A stretch of 18,782 nt of DNA from DATBSK01 sp964532485 (lineage in GTDB: Bacteria; Actinomycetota; Acidimicrobiia; IMCC26256; PALSA-555). Shown one piece after another: positions 18,667 through 18,782 of this stretch (positions are counted from its first letter, which is position 1; each line of letters opens with the position of its first letter). The notes below the pieces were generated by a model that saw only the letters and a program-made list of their open reading frames with translations, was not told where the DNA came from and searched no databases. The stretch is taken from positions 1 to 18,782 of the forward strand of contig CAZHKE010000056.1 of the NCBI GenBank assembly GCA_964532485.1, given 5' to 3'. Made by a program: the position numbers and the translations under genes.

Positions 18667-18782
18667 TCAGGAACTCGCCGGCGAGCGAGCCGCGCGCAGC
18701 CAGGGCGCCAGCGCCACGTCGGTGGTCTCGAGCAGCGCGGCGAGACGGCGGTTCGGCTCCTCGTAGCGGCGCGCGAGCTCGG
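18667..18782 (-). CDS. C-terminal end of a minus-strand gene, possibly a sulfotransferase
   Basis: The minus strand reads 37 codons from the window edge to a TGA at 18669-18667. The sequence runs ELARRYEEPNRRLAALL..., then a Trp, and ends in ARSPASS. The pattern of a basic helix, Tyr-x-x-Pro-Asn-x-Arg-Leu, then Leu-Leu and a Trp is like the C-terminal helix of P-loop sulfotransferases. That resemblance is weak evidence. It is convergent with the carotenoid oxygenase gene, whose stop lies 12 nt away. The rest of the gene is outside the window. Confidence 0.5.
   Translation of the reverse strand, partial: ELARRYEEPNRRLAALLETTDVALAPWLRAARSPASS

Noticed and set aside
1..18782. CRISPR arrays, tRNA or rRNA genes, transposases, prophage genes
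   Set aside because: None seen on either strand; there are no regularly spaced repeats and no mobile-element protein motifs.

Overview
The window is very GC-rich and almost fully coding, with many GTG starts, short intergenic gaps and a DUF222 protein at the left edge. This points to a high-GC Actinomycetota chromosome. Acidimicrobiia or a related uncultured lineage is possible, but that is an inference. I see no tRNA, rRNA, CRISPR array, transposase or integrase. Nothing suggests a mobile island except, weakly, the DUF222 gene.

Layout. Positions 1-8283 are all minus strand. Read in the direction of transcription they hold: an S9 prolyl-oligopeptidase-like peptidase, an alpha/beta hydrolase coupled to it by ATGA, a stand-alone class III nucleotide cyclase, an enoyl-CoA hydratase/isomerase paralogue, a MurA with Asp in place of the catalytic Cys, a NifU C-terminal-domain protein, a MeaB-type GTPase, a canonical enoyl-CoA hydratase, and the N-terminal part of a DUF222 protein. 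Positions 8392-11530 are plus strand and hold three genes joined by TGATG stop/start overlaps: a GT4 glycosyltransferase, a SAM methyltransferase and an alpha/alpha-toroid protein. A palindrome-rich convergent gap (11531-11728) follows. Positions 11729-13989 (minus) hold an acyl-CoA mutase large subunit followed by a class I methyltransferase. Positions 14033-14404 (plus) encode a limonene-epoxide-hydrolase-type enzyme, convergent with an SDR dehydrogenase (14411-15187, minus). Positions 15210-18654 (plus) hold a secreted protein, class II fructose-1,6-bisphosphatase (glpX) and a Tat-exported carotenoid oxygenase. The right edge has the C-terminus of a minus-strand gene.

How genes may work together. 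Two crotonases, MeaB and the mutase suggest branched-chain, fatty-acid or propionate-type acyl-CoA metabolism. The mutase carries Phe66 and Gln184, the isobutyryl-CoA mutase pattern, rather than the Tyr/Arg pair of methylmalonyl-CoA mutase, and it has no B12-binding domain. The GT4/methyltransferase/toroid trio looks like one glycan- or glycolipid-modifying unit of unknown product.

The most striking non-coding signal is how transcription starts are arranged. At least seven genes have an A/T-containing hexamer of the form TAnnnT (or nAnnnT) exactly 6 nt, or in one case 7 nt, before the start codon, with no Shine-Dalgarno sequence. This is the expected signature of leaderless transcripts. In one case two such promoters overlap back-to-back in a 22-bp gap. 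Perfect or near-perfect hairpins sit in several gaps between same-strand or convergent genes, and some share GC-rich words with one another.
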